Positions 1 through 8,330 are shown, counted from the stretch's first letter. The stretch: 64,000 nucleotides of DNA from Candidatus Epulonipiscium sp. (GCA_012519205.1 JAAYQR010000016.1:1-64000); one strand, 5' to 3'. Numbers and translations are program-made. The notes: generated by a model from the letters alone, not told the origin.

Positions 1-2
1 AA

Positions 3-21
3 GCGTGCAAGATTTGCACGC
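3..21 (-). terminator. Possible stem-loop downstream of ytaF
   Basis: An 8-bp perfect inverted repeat (GCGTGCAA / TTGCACGC) with a 3-nt loop lies about 60 bp past the ytaF stop codon. It is GC-rich compared with its surroundings and could end the ytaF transcript, but the downstream side is cut by the window edge, so a T-tract cannot be checked. Confidence 0.3.
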
Positions 22-80
22 ATCCATAAACTATGGTTAGACAACACTAAAGCATATTTTGATAATTATATAAATCATCA

Positions 81-722
81 TTATAATTTTAAGAATGCTA
101 AGACTATTAACAAGATGCCACTTAACCATGATAGATTAAATGGGAGTTTCCCTGCAATTTTATTACCTATATAGCCCCCTAGCATAATCGCTATAATACC
201 GGTAACAAGGGAGGCTATAAAGACAACAATTCCATTCATATTTCCAAGGACAGTCCCGAATCCAACTACTAGTCCATCCAATGATAATGCAATTGCCAAA
301 GAAGTCGCCTCCTTTGACGAAATTGTCCTTGAAGAGTCAATATCAGCCTCTTCTGGGTTTGCGTACAAGTTCAATATAAATTTAAGGTTAAATGCCGAAA
401 ATTCTATTTCCTTATTAAAATTATTATACCTTCTTATTACTGACTTTATAATGCTATCTAATAGTTTTATAATACCTAATACAAATAAAATAATAAAGCA
501 AACTATTGCCGTAAGCCAATCGGGAATATACTGTTTAATTAAGGTGCCTATTATAAGCGATATTCCTAGCATGGTGCTGCATATAGTATTAATAATCTGA
601 ACAGATAGCATCGGTATTTTGATTTTGTTACTCCCATAAGCAAAACTAGCTACAAATGCATCCATAGATAATGCTGAGGTGAGTATAATTGCCTCTAAAA
701 TTGTAATTAAACTAATTTTCAA
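81..722 (-). CDS. ytaF: YtaF-type sporulation membrane protein (MntP/DUF204 family)
   Basis: A 213-aa polytopic membrane protein of the MntP-like family. It has two related halves: the first carries LSMDAFVASFAYG near residue 20 and the second LSLDGLVVGFG near residue 148, separated by a charged loop. This internal repeat with paired Asp residues is typical of YtaF, which is found in spore formers; its transport substrate is not established. The start is taken as TTG at 722. A GTG nine bases upstream overlaps the AGGAGG Shine-Dalgarno and cannot be used with it, whereas TTG sits 8 nt after it. The gene lies 90 bp downstream of the GH94 gene but seems to have its own promoter. Family assignment is good; any role in this organism is inferred. 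Confidence 0.82.
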   Translation of the reverse strand: MKISLITILEAIILTSALSMDAFVASFAYGSNKIKIPMLSVQIINTICSTMLGISLIIGTLIKQYIPDWLTAIVCFIILFVLGIIKLLDSIIKSVIRRYNNFNKEIEFSAFNLKFILNLYANPEEADIDSSRTISSKEATSLAIALSLDGLVVGFGTVLGNMNGIVVFIASLVTGIIAIMLGGYIGNKIAGKLPFNLSWLSGILLIVLAFLKL

Positions 723-727
723 CTGAT

Positions 728-796
728 ACACCTCCTATTGCCACTTGTAATTTCATTATATTATTTGCTACAAAATTTGTGACAATATGGAGGTGT
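728..796 (-). promoter_or_regulatory. ytaF promoter flanked by an inverted repeat that covers the Shine-Dalgarno
   Basis: On the minus strand TTGTCA (785-780) is followed after 16 nt by TAATAT (763-758), or after 19 nt by TATAAT, a plausible sigma-A promoter. Around it lie ACACCTCCATATTG (796-783) and CAATAGGAGGTGT (740-728), which are complementary over 13 bp with one bulged base. The second arm contains the ytaF Shine-Dalgarno. A transcript reading through from the GH94 gene would contain both arms and could hide the ribosome site; one starting at the internal promoter would lack the first arm. Confidence 0.45.
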
Positions 797-810
797 CCTT
801 TAGTTTTATA

Positions 811-3219
811 TTACATAATTAACAATACTTCATTGGTTTCTTTTAATTCATTTACAGATATAAAATTAGTTTCTAACTTAGTTCCATTAAGATATGTTTC
901 TTTTATTCCTTTTTGACTACCATTTTCATTTTTAACCAATATATTTAATTTCTTTCCTCTGAAGTTTTTGTAAATCGAAATCTCCTTCCAGTCCGATGGT
1001 ATACAAGGGTCAATAGTGATTCCATCTAAACTAGGTTTCATTCCTAATATTCCTTCTACACATCCTACCATAACTGTAGAAGCTGTACCCGTTAGCCAAT
1101 GCACATGGGCACGACCCTCATAAGGACTATCTTTTCCTTCTATAAACTGACCATGGGCATAAGGTTCTAACTTTCTTACTTCCGCTTTATCATTCATACT
1201 AGCAGGATTACATTTTTTATAATATTCATATGCCCTGTTTCCATTCCCCACCATTGTTTCTGCCAATATAATCCAGCCCTGTGGTTGAGAAAATATCCCC
1301 CCATTTTCCTTCGTACAAGGGTTAAATAGAAGCATTAATGCCCCATCGAAGGCATGATTTTTATAAGGTGGATACATAACCATTACCCCATACTCAGTAT
1401 TTAAGATATTATAAACATTATCAAGAGCTAGTTTTGCTTGGTTTTCATCGGCAAATCCACTAATTATGGACCAACTTTGGGGATTAAGCCACATACTTGC
1501 TTCCTTATCATTCTTAGAACCAACAACTATACCATCTTCTCTTATGCCTCTTATGAATCTATCCTCTTCCCAACAATATGTATGAATAGCATTTCCTAAT
1601 TCTTCTTGAATTTTTTCTAGATAGTCTACATAATCCTTATCTTCTTTTCCGATTGCAAAATCTTTCAAAATCCTAATAGCGTAGTAAAGTTGAAGGGCCA
1701 CAAAGGTTGATTCTCCTTTTGGTCCCATTCTTAAGCAATCATTCCAATCTGCATGCAGTCCTGCTGGCATTCCATGGGTACCTAATCTTTCCATGCTAAA
1801 ATTAATAGCTCGTTTTAAATGCTCATACACTGTTCCTACCCCTTTATTAGCAAAGGGAATCACTTCATCTATAAAATTGCGATTGCCACTTTCATTAACA
1901 TATTTTAGGATTGTCGGAAATAGCCATAATGCATCGTCCGCCCTATAAAAAGGATGTCCCGTTTCTTTAACATATTCGGGGTCATCAGGGGTGTTTTCAT
2001 GACCTGCATTATGATTAAATTTAACAAGTGGGAGTCCTCCCCCATTATCAACTTGTGCCGACAACATGAAACGAATCTTATTTGCTGCAAGTTCTGGGTC
2101 TAAGTGAATAATACCCTGTATATCTTGTACTGTATCCCTATAGCCATATCCATTTCTAAGGCCACAATATATAAAAGATGCTGCCCTTGACCAAATGAAT
2201 GTTATAAAACACTGATAAGAATTCCATGTATTTATCATATTATTGAAATTTTCATCAGGAGTTTTAATTTGGAGATTATCTAGTTTTCCATGCCAATGGT
2301 CTTTTAGTTCTTTTAATTCTTCTTCTATAATGTTTAAATTACTATATAAATTCATTATTTTATCTGCTTCCTCACTACCGTAAGCCCCTAGTAAAAAAGC
2401 CAATTCCTTAGTTTCTCCCGGCATTAAGTCAACATCAATCTGCAATACTCCACAGGAATTTGTATTATAGTTTAGGGAATTACTGCATTGGCCATTAACT
2501 ACTTCTATGGGATTGGAATAATTTCTATATTCCCCTATAAAGGTATCCCTATCCCCGTTATAAGCACATACAGGAAAACCAACTGCCCCAAAAAACCTTT
2601 GACCCCCAGTAGCTCCATTGGTATTGGTGTTGTTTTTCTTTACATATTCATTGATATGCTGAATGATTTTATTGTTTTTATATTCGGTCCTTGAGATAAA
2701 CTGAGTATATTGTAAATTCACACTATCTTGTTCATAATTATCGTCATTGGTAAATTCTACAGAACCGAATATTGATAATTTCCTTTCCTTGCTATCATTA
2801 TTAGTAATTTGGAGTCTCCATACTTCATAAGTCTTATCAAGGGGAACATAGTATAGAGTCTTTGTTTCGATATTGTCATATCTCGCAAGCATATTTGTAT
2901 ATGCTGTTCCATGGTGACATTCACTTTGATAGTTTTCCAAATCCTTTCCTACGGGCTGCCAGGAAGTACTCCAGTAATCTTTACTATCTTTATCCCTTAT
3001 GTATATGTATCTTCCTGGTTGATCCATATCAATAGAATTGAATCTATATCTTAGGATTCTTCCATTTGCTCCTGATTTTACAAAGCTGTATCCACCTGCA
3101 TTGTTGGAAATAATCGCTCCATATTCCGGAGAACCTAAGTAGTTTACCCATGGAGCCGGGGTATCGGGTTTAGTAATTATGTATTCCTTATTGTTCTCAT
3201 CAAAATATCCATACTTCAT
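811..3219 (-). CDS. Glycoside hydrolase family 94 phosphorylase (cellobiose/chitobiose phosphorylase type)
   Basis: An 802-aa cytoplasmic enzyme without signal peptide. The opening motif KYGYFD, the segment WVNYLGSPEYG and MDQPGRYIYIRD are characteristic of GH94 disaccharide phosphorylases, which cleave beta-linked disaccharides with inorganic phosphate to give a sugar 1-phosphate and a free sugar. The N-terminal beta-sandwich is followed by the (alpha/alpha)6 barrel, where ADWNDC near residue 490 carries the expected catalytic acid Asp. The C-terminal HWLTGTAS and ITIDPCIPSDW motifs are also family hallmarks. Length matches the family (about 800 aa). The sequence alone does not fix the substrate: cellobiose, laminaribiose or diacetylchitobiose are all possible. 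The start has a GGGGGAG ribosome site. No transporter or regulator is adjacent. Confidence 0.88.
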   Translation of the reverse strand: MKYGYFDENNKEYIITKPDTPAPWVNYLGSPEYGAIISNNAGGYSFVKSGANGRILRYRFNSIDMDQPGRYIYIRDKDSKDYWSTSWQPVGKDLENYQSECHHGTAYTNMLARYDNIETKTLYYVPLDKTYEVWRLQITNNDSKERKLSIFGSVEFTNDDNYEQDSVNLQYTQFISRTEYKNNKIIQHINEYVKKNNTNTNGATGGQRFFGAVGFPVCAYNGDRDTFIGEYRNYSNPIEVVNGQCSNSLNYNTNSCGVLQIDVDLMPGETKELAFLLGAYGSEEADKIMNLYSNLNIIEEELKELKDHWHGKLDNLQIKTPDENFNNMINTWNSYQCFITFIWSRAASFIYCGLRNGYGYRDTVQDIQGIIHLDPELAANKIRFMLSAQVDNGGGLPLVKFNHNAGHENTPDDPEYVKETGHPFYRADDALWLFPTILKYVNESGNRNFIDEVIPFANKGVGTVYEHLKRAINFSMERLGTHGMPAGLHADWNDCLRMGPKGESTFVALQLYYAIRILKDFAIGKEDKDYVDYLEKIQEELGNAIHTYCWEEDRFIRGIREDGIVVGSKNDKEASMWLNPQSWSIISGFADENQAKLALDNVYNILNTEYGVMVMYPPYKNHAFDGALMLLFNPCTKENGGIFSQPQGWIILAETMVGNGNRAYEYYKKCNPASMNDKAEVRKLEPYAHGQFIEGKDSPYEGRAHVHWLTGTASTVMVGCVEGILGMKPSLDGITIDPCIPSDWKEISIYKNFRGKKLNILVKNENGSQKGIKETYLNGTKLETNFISVNELKETNEVLLIM

Positions 3220-3341
3220 AATTTATCTCCCCCTTGGTAAGTTATCCATAAGTTTAATTTATCTAAAATTAAAGCAATATGTATGTTAATTATAAAGTAA
3301 CGTGTATTAATATTCAAGTCTTATCCATAAGTAATTTAAAG

Positions 3342-3384
3342 TCTTAAAAAGACTTATTATGTCCTTTAATAAGTCTTTTTAAGA
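3342..3384. terminator. 18-bp hairpin terminator after nrdD
   Basis: A perfect 18-bp stem (3342-3359 with 3367-3384) and 7-nt loop lie 26 bp past the nrdD stop. The arms begin with an A/T tract, giving U-rich 3' arms in either direction, and the plus side is followed by TGTTTTTTT. It should separate nrdD from the GH94 gene. Confidence 0.8.
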
Positions 3385-3409
3385 TGTTTTTTTAAATTAA
3401 GTAGCTGCT

Positions 3410-4702
3410 TTAAATGCTATGCTTTACCCGTTCTCTTTCTTCTGCTCTTTTTCCATCATTCCATCTATCTAAGTCTCCCACTAAATACCCCGTAATGCGG
3501 CGTATTCTTTCAAAGTATATATTATCTTCACCATCATGTCGTCCACATTGTGGGCATTCATTATCTAAAATTCCATTATAACCACATATAGGATCCCTAT
3601 CTACAGGATGATTAATAGAGCCGTAGCCCACCCCTGCCTCAGCCATTGCCCTAACTATTACTTCAAAGGCATCTAAGTTTTTTAATGGATCTCCATCTAA
3701 TTCCACATAGGTAATATGTCCTCCATTACATAATTCATGATAGGGAGCCTCAATTTGGATTTTATCATATGCTGAAATTGAGTAATATACAGGTACATGG
3801 AAGGAGTTTGTATAATAATCCCTATTGGTCACCCCATCGATAATTCCAAATCGACTTTTATCGATAGCTGTGAATCTCCCTGATAACCCCTCTGCCGGAG
3901 AAGCAATAAGTGAAAAATTTAGCCCGAATTTTTCACTTGCCTCATCCATACGTTTCCTCATATGGGCAACGATTTCTAATCCTAGTTCTTGAGCCTTTTG
4001 AGATTCTCCATGGTGTTTTCCTATAAGGGCTTTTAGTGTTTCAGCTAAACCAATGAATCCCATGGTTAATGTTCCATGCTTAATTATTTCTCTAATCTCA
4101 TCGTCCCTTTTTAGGTTTTCAGAATCAATCCAAATTTTTTGTCCCATTAAAAATGGAAAGTTTTTAGCCTTCTTTTTAGCTTGAATTTCAAACCTTTCTA
4201 ATAATTGTGCTATGACCAAATCAATGGTTCCATCTAGTTTTTCAAAAAAAGTATTTATATTTTTCTTTGAAGTTATTGCAATATAAGGAAGGTTAATAGA
4301 GGTAAAGCTTAAATTCCCCCTACCATATGTAATCTCGCGGGTAGAATCGTAATTATTAGCTGCCACCCTAGTTCTACAGCCCATATAGGCTACTTCCCCT
4401 TCTGTTCCGTATTTATCATAATACACCTTATTAAATGGAGCATCTAAAAAACTAAAATTAGGAAAAAGACGCTTTGCACTTACCCTGCAAGCTAATTTAA
4501 ACAAATCATAATTAGGGTCTTCTTTCTCATAAGAAACACCTTTTTTGATTTTAAATATGGATATGGGAAATATCGGAGTTTCCCCATTTCCAAGACCCCT
4601 TTCCGCCGCTAATAAAAAGTTTTTAGAAACCATTCGTCCTTCGGGGGATATATCCGTTCCAAAGTTGATGCTACTAAAAGGAACTTGTGCTCCTGCTCTT
4701 GA
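3410..4702 (-). CDS. nrdD: Anaerobic (class III) ribonucleoside-triphosphate reductase, 3' exon
   Basis: This is the second coding part of nrdD, to be joined to 5470-6516 after removal of the group II intron. It encodes about 430 residues starting SRAGAQVPFSSINFGTD, which continue NTMH of the first exon with no loss of conserved sequence. The C-terminus has the zinc-binding cysteines (CGYNG and CPQC pairs) and the glycyl radical region RRITGYLVGDLDRW, with the radical Gly in ITGYL. The joined protein would have 779 aa, normal for NrdD. Conceptual translation from the internal ATG at 4633 would lack both the first 23 exon residues and a Shine-Dalgarno, so independent translation is unlikely. 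NrdD reduces ribonucleotides to dNTPs in the absence of oxygen and needs the activase NrdG, which is not encoded next to it here. Confidence 0.92.
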   Translation of the reverse strand, partial: SRAGAQVPFSSINFGTDISPEGRMVSKNFLLAAERGLGNGETPIFPISIFKIKKGVSYEKEDPNYDLFKLACRVSAKRLFPNFSFLDAPFNKVYYDKYGTEGEVAYMGCRTRVAANNYDSTREITYGRGNLSFTSINLPYIAITSKKNINTFFEKLDGTIDLVIAQLLERFEIQAKKKAKNFPFLMGQKIWIDSENLKRDDEIREIIKHGTLTMGFIGLAETLKALIGKHHGESQKAQELGLEIVAHMRKRMDEASEKFGLNFSLIASPAEGLSGRFTAIDKSRFGIIDGVTNRDYYTNSFHVPVYYSISAYDKIQIEAPYHELCNGGHITYVELDGDPLKNLDAFEVIVRAMAEAGVGYGSINHPVDRDPICGYNGILDNECPQCGRHDGEDNIYFERIRRITGYLVGDLDRWNDGKRAEERERVKHSI

Positions 4703-5469
4703 ATAGTGATAGGTAAGACTTTGAAATTATCTCTGTCTTTTCCCCCACTCCGCACCGCACGTGAGCCTTTCAGCTCATGCGGCGCTCCATCAAATTAAAT
4801 CAAACTAAGAAATTGAACCTTATGATTACTTTTAACTTTACCAGTTTGAATTAACCTGACTTGAGGCCATCCCTCCACAGTTTATTATCACTGCTTCGTA
4901 GGTACTGTGCCTCTACTCTCACTTAGATTAAGACATGTTTAGCATATGCTTTTCCATGTCAACGTTTCACAGACGATAATATCTCCACGCTCTAAGCTTT
5001 CCACGTTCCTGTGTCTCTATCCTTACATATGGACTTAGGTTCCTTCTATATACCTGTTATAAGCCTCTTGAGCTAACCCCCTATAAGGGTTAATGGTCTT
5101 TCATAATGCACTATCTTACTCAACCACTTATAACGCTCGACTTGGCGAGCTATGTGCATTTCTACACACTATACTATAGGCATTTTATTTCGAAGGTTCG
5201 TCGTTGCTTTGCAAAGGCAAATCCTAACCATATCCGTTTTATGGACTCCCAGTCTATAGGCTACATCGCTTACCTCTAAGCGACTTTCGTGTTTAACTTA
5301 CGGTAGCTCTCAACTGACTTCACCGAGCTTCTAACATCGAGTTTATTATCTAACTCTTTGCTAGTCGGAGTATTAGAGGTGCATTTCAAGGCGTTACCCT
5401 ATCATTCTACATCTCAAGACACAAGTTCTAATCCCTTGGGCCAACTTTTCATTAGCCAACGTGTCGCAC
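4703..5469 (-). mobile_element. ORF-less group II intron inserted in nrdD
   Basis: The nrdD reading frame breaks after codon 349 (MH) and resumes at 4702. The insert begins GTGCGAC, the group II 5' consensus. Near its 3' end a 34-nt domain V (4785-4752) folds perfectly: GCGCCGCA pairs with TGCGGTGC, a CG bulge follows, and TGAGCT / GGCTCA is closed by GAAA. Domain VI follows (AAGAC 4739-4735 with GTCTT 4719-4715) with a candidate branch-point A at 4714. The insert has the same orientation as nrdD, as splicing requires. No reading frame of reverse transcriptase size exists, so a maturase would have to act in trans. The 3' boundary is uncertain: ending at 4703, 4706 or 4709 all keep the frame and give an AY end. 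Protein homology favours 4703; branch-point spacing (8 nt) favours 4706. Confidence 0.9.
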
Positions 5470-6516
5470 ATGCATTGTATTAAGATTATGTATAAAACCT
5501 TCCATAGCTTGAAAAGTCCTTTCATCAACCTCCCTTGCCGCATGCTTTGAAGCAAACTTTTGGGCTTTTACTACTAATTCTTCTTGATTGTATGCTTCAA
5601 GTTTTTCTTTAATTAACTCAAGCTCTACAAGAATGTATTCAGATTTCATTTCTAATTGAGGATTAATTCCTGTTTTATGAATTGCTACTTTTGTACATTC
5701 TTCTACAACCTCTTTCGCTTTATCAAAGGGCACCTCTAATAAGAATTCCAAGGCCTTGCATAAATTGGATTTATATAATTTAATATATGATTTTTCTACC
5801 CCTTTTGCCAGTCCATAGTCAAAATTAGGAATGGATTGCCCCCCATGCATGTCATTTTGGTTGCTTTGGATAGCAATGGCTGCTAAGGCCGCATAACTAG
5901 AGATATCTTGAGGTTCTCTTAAATAGCCGTGACCTGTAGAAAATCCATTCTTAAATAATTTGACTATATCAATTTGACAGCAGGTCATTGTTAAAGTTAA
6001 AAAATCCATATCGTGTATATGAATTTTCCCATCTTGATGAGCCTTGGAATGGTCCGCATTTAATACATGTAGATGATAAAATTCTTTTGCCCCTTCCGAA
6101 CCATATTTTAACATTGCACCCATAGCTGTATTTCCATCTACATTTGCATTTTCCCTCATTAAATTGTTTTCTTCTGCTTCTTCATATGTAATTCCATGAT
6201 AAGTTTTCATTAGCCTTGTTTGGCTTTCTCTTGTTCTTGTTCTCGCAGCCCTATATAAAATATAAGATTTAGCCGTTTTAGCATGGCCCTTTTCAATCAA
6301 TACTTTCTCCACGCCATCTTGTATGGTCTCCACATCTGGAAGATCATTTCGTGGAAAAGTGTTTACTATATATTCTATAACATCTCTGCTTAATTCTTTA
6401 GCAGTTTGATAATTATGTCCTCCAACTGCCATAGCCGCTTTATAAATTGCTGTTGCAATCTTTTCTTCATTAAATTCTACAATTCTACCATCGCGTTTTC
6501 TGATTTGCATTAACAT
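5470..6516 (-). CDS. nrdD: Anaerobic (class III) ribonucleoside-triphosphate reductase, 5' exon
   Basis: The first 349 codons of nrdD. Residues 3-90 form an ATP-cone regulatory domain, recognisable by QIRKRDGRIVEFNEEKIATA. The catalytic domain follows, with GNTAMGAMLKYGSE near residue 130, the HIHDMDF segment and GGQSIPNFDYGLA, all typical of NrdD. The exon ends in HNLNTMH, immediately before the intron at 5469. Without splicing, translation would add VRHVG and stop at 5452, giving a 354-aa truncated product that lacks the glycyl radical site. The gene starts 11 bp after nrdR ends, with a GGGGGA ribosome site, so the two form an operon in which NrdR probably represses its own target. Confidence 0.93.
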
Positions 6517-6526
6517 AATTGTCCCC

Positions 6527-6991
6527 CTATTTCATTTGCTTTGCATCTAATAATCTCGTAAGTTCATCCATAAATGTATTGATATCTTTAAATTGCCTAT
6601 ATACAGAGGCAAATCTAACATAGGCAACCTCATCAATAACCTTAAGTTTTTCCATTACTAATTCCCCTATTTGAGCACTACTAATTTCTTTATTTAAAGT
6701 ATTTAATATGGTATTTTCTATATCATCTACGATTTCTTCCATCTGCTGTACCGAAATATTTCTTTTATTACATGATTTAACGATACCGTTTAGTATCTTA
6801 TTTCTATCAAATAGTTCTCTTATTCCACCTTTTTTAATTACCATTATAGGTATGGTTTCTATCTTTTCGTATGTGGTAAATCGTTTTTCACATTTTTCGC
6901 ATTGCCTCCTCCTCCTGATACAGTTATTTTCCTCAGATGGTCTTGAATCAATTACTTTAATATATTCACTATTACAAAAAGGGCATCGCAT
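6527..6991 (-). CDS. nrdR: Transcriptional repressor NrdR
   Basis: A 154-aa protein with an N-terminal zinc ribbon (CPFC near residue 3 and CEKC near residue 31, preceded by the basic run CIRRRRQC) and an ATP-cone domain from about residue 49. NrdR senses ATP/dATP through the cone and represses ribonucleotide reductase genes. Length and architecture are standard. The start has the site AAGGAGG seven bases upstream. It is directly followed by nrdD, its expected target. A strong hairpin lies just upstream of its ribosome site (7009-7054). Confidence 0.96.
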   Translation of the reverse strand: MRCPFCNSEYIKVIDSRPSEENNCIRRRRQCEKCEKRFTTYEKIETIPIMVIKKGGIRELFDRNKILNGIVKSCNKRNISVQQMEEIVDDIENTILNTLNKEISSAQIGELVMEKLKVIDEVAYVRFASVYRQFKDINTFMDELTRLLDAKQMK

Positions 6992-7008
6992 TAATTTCCT
7001 CCTTATAT

Positions 7009-7054
7009 AACAACATTTTGTGTTTTATTAAAGTATAAAACACAAAATGTTGTT
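7009..7054. terminator. 19-bp hairpin between ylmC and nrdR
   Basis: A perfect 19-bp inverted repeat (7009-7027 with 7036-7054, loop 8 nt) fills most of the ylmC-nrdR gap. On the minus strand it lies only about 5 nt before the nrdR Shine-Dalgarno. The A/T-rich arms (…TTTTGTGTTTTA) suit a bidirectional terminator for the sigma operon, but its position also allows control of nrdR-nrdD. It does not clearly match the NrdR-box consensus. Confidence 0.65.
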
Positions 7055-7096
7055 GGTCAAATGCTTTTTTATTTTTATTATAGTCATTTTTCACTA

Positions 7097-7369
7097 TTAA
7101 TAATCTGATTCTATTAGTACATCATCCCCCACTACATCTACTAAAATAATATCCTCCCCTATTTTTCTTATCCGACCCCAAGAGATTTGATATTCCATAT
7201 CCTTTCCAAAGAACCCCAAGACCCTTCCAGGCCCCGGTACTATAATTTTTTTAATTCTTCCCTCATTTAAATCTACCTCAATATCGCATATGTAGCCCAA
7301 ACGCGACCCATCTATTGTACTAATAACTTCTTTTTGCTTCATATCGTAAATTCTAACCAAAGTATTCAC
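7097..7369 (-). CDS. ylmC: YlmC/YmxH family sporulation protein (PRC-barrel)
   Basis: A 90-aa single-domain PRC-barrel protein. The pattern GSRLGYICDIEVDLNEGRIKKI followed by a GPGRVLGFFGK segment and IGEDIILVD is that of the YlmC/YmxH family, small proteins conserved in spore formers, often encoded next to sigG. Their molecular function is not defined. It is separated from sigG by a hairpin terminator and from nrdR by another, so it seems to be a short transcription unit of its own. Confidence 0.85.
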   Translation of the reverse strand: MNTLVRIYDMKQKEVISTIDGSRLGYICDIEVDLNEGRIKKIIVPGPGRVLGFFGKDMEYQISWGRIRKIGEDIILVDVVGDDVLIESDY

Positions 7370-7407
7370 CTCCTATATCATTATTATAATTATATTCATG
7401 CCCCAGC

Positions 7408-7455
7408 AAATATAAAACGCACTATGATACAAATCCCATAGTGCGTTTTATATTT
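7408..7455. terminator. 19-bp hairpin terminator after sigG
   Basis: A perfect 19-bp stem (7408-7426 with 7437-7455, 10-nt loop) lies 28 bp after the sigG stop codon. The outer bases are AAATATAAAA/TTTTATATTT, so the transcript in either direction has a U-rich 3' arm. It probably ends the spoIIGA-sigE-sigG unit. Confidence 0.8.
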
Positions 7456-7482
7456 GTGCTTTTATATTATTTATAAGTGCTA

Positions 7483-8256
7483 TTATATATACTTTCTCAT
7501 ATGTTTAAGGGCTGTTTTTTCTAATCTTGAAACCTGCGCCTGTGAAATACCTATTTCATCTGCTACCTCCATTTGGGTTTTCCCTTCAAAAAATCTAAGG
7601 GAAAGGATATGCTTTTCCCTGTCATTTAATCTTTTCATTGCCTCATTTAAAGCAATGTTTTCAAGCCATATTTCATCCTGACTTTTATCGTCACTTACTT
7701 GGTCCATGATATAAAGGGCATCTCCCCCATCATGATAAACTGGCTCAAATAGTGATATAGGATCTTGTATTGCATCTAGAGCAAAAACAACATCTTCCTT
7801 GGGAAGACCTAACTCCTTTGCAATCTCTGTGATAGTAGGTTCTTTAGAATTTTTGTTAATTAACCTTTCTTTGGCTTGCAAAGCCTTATATGCCGTATCG
7901 CGGAGAGATCTACTAACCCTTATTGAATTATTGTCCCTTAGGTATCTTCTTATTTCCCCTATAATCATGGGCACTGCATAGGTTGAAAAACGAACATTTT
8001 GTGTTATATCAAAATTATCTATGGCTTTCATTAGACCTATACAGCCCACCTGGAATAAATCATCCACATGTTCTCCTCTATTATTAAATCTTTGAATTAC
8101 ACTTAAAACCAATCTAAGATTTCCCCTAATATATGCTTCTCTTGCTTCCCTATCTCCTTCTAAGATTCTCTTAAATAATTTATCTTTTTCTTCATTACTA
8201 AGAATAGGTAATTTTGAAGTATTTACACCGCATATCTCTACCTTGTTGATTGCCAT
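7483..8256 (-). CDS. sigG: RNA polymerase sporulation sigma factor sigma-G
   Basis: A 257-aa sigma-70 family protein. The N-terminal KVEICGVNTSKLPILS is diagnostic for sigma-G, followed by region 2 (GNLRLVLSVIQRF, DLFQVGCIGLMKAI), region 3 and the region 4 helix-turn-helix ending QVSRLEKTALKHMR. Sigma-G directs late gene expression in the forespore. It follows sigE by 74 bp, the conserved arrangement in spore formers. A possible sigma-F-type promoter lies in the gap (8296-8324). The start has the site GGAGGG. Confidence 0.97.
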   Translation of the reverse strand: MAINKVEICGVNTSKLPILSNEEKDKLFKRILEGDREAREAYIRGNLRLVLSVIQRFNNRGEHVDDLFQVGCIGLMKAIDNFDITQNVRFSTYAVPMIIGEIRRYLRDNNSIRVSRSLRDTAYKALQAKERLINKNSKEPTITEIAKELGLPKEDVVFALDAIQDPISLFEPVYHDGGDALYIMDQVSDDKSQDEIWLENIALNEAMKRLNDREKHILSLRFFEGKTQMEVADEIGISQAQVSRLEKTALKHMRKYI

Positions 8257-8295
8257 GCCGTTCCCTCCAGTATTATAAAATTACATCTACTAAAA

Positions 8296-8324
8296 ATGAT
8301 TACCAGAGAAAACTAATTTATACA
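8296..8324 (-). promoter_or_regulatory. Possible forespore (sigma-F/G type) promoter of sigG
   Basis: In the sigE-sigG gap the minus strand has TGTATAA (8324-8318), then 13 nt, then GGTAATCAT (8304-8296). This resembles the sigma-F pattern GYATA…GGnnAnAnT with one mismatch, and sigma-F dependent transcription of sigG from this gap is the rule in Bacillus. The match is imperfect. Confidence 0.35.
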
Positions 8325-8330
8325 TATAGG

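Noticed and set aside
728-796. A manganese (yybP-ykoY) riboswitch before ytaF
   Set aside because: YtaF is MntP-like, but the leader is too short and lacks the conserved loops of that riboswitch.
4703-5469. A group I intron, as in phage T4 nrdD
   Set aside because: The GTGCGAC 5' end and the 34-nt domain V with GAAA loop are group II marks; I saw no group I core pattern.
3410-6516. nrdD as a pseudogene or as two separate genes
   Set aside because: The break holds a recognisable group II intron in the sense direction, and both exons are free of stops and join in frame at a conserved motif. The downstream ATG has no ribosome site.
7009-7054. NrdR box in the hairpin before nrdR
   Set aside because: The palindrome has ACAC and TGTT ends but lacks the TATA-like centre of the NrdR box, so it is reported only as a hairpin.
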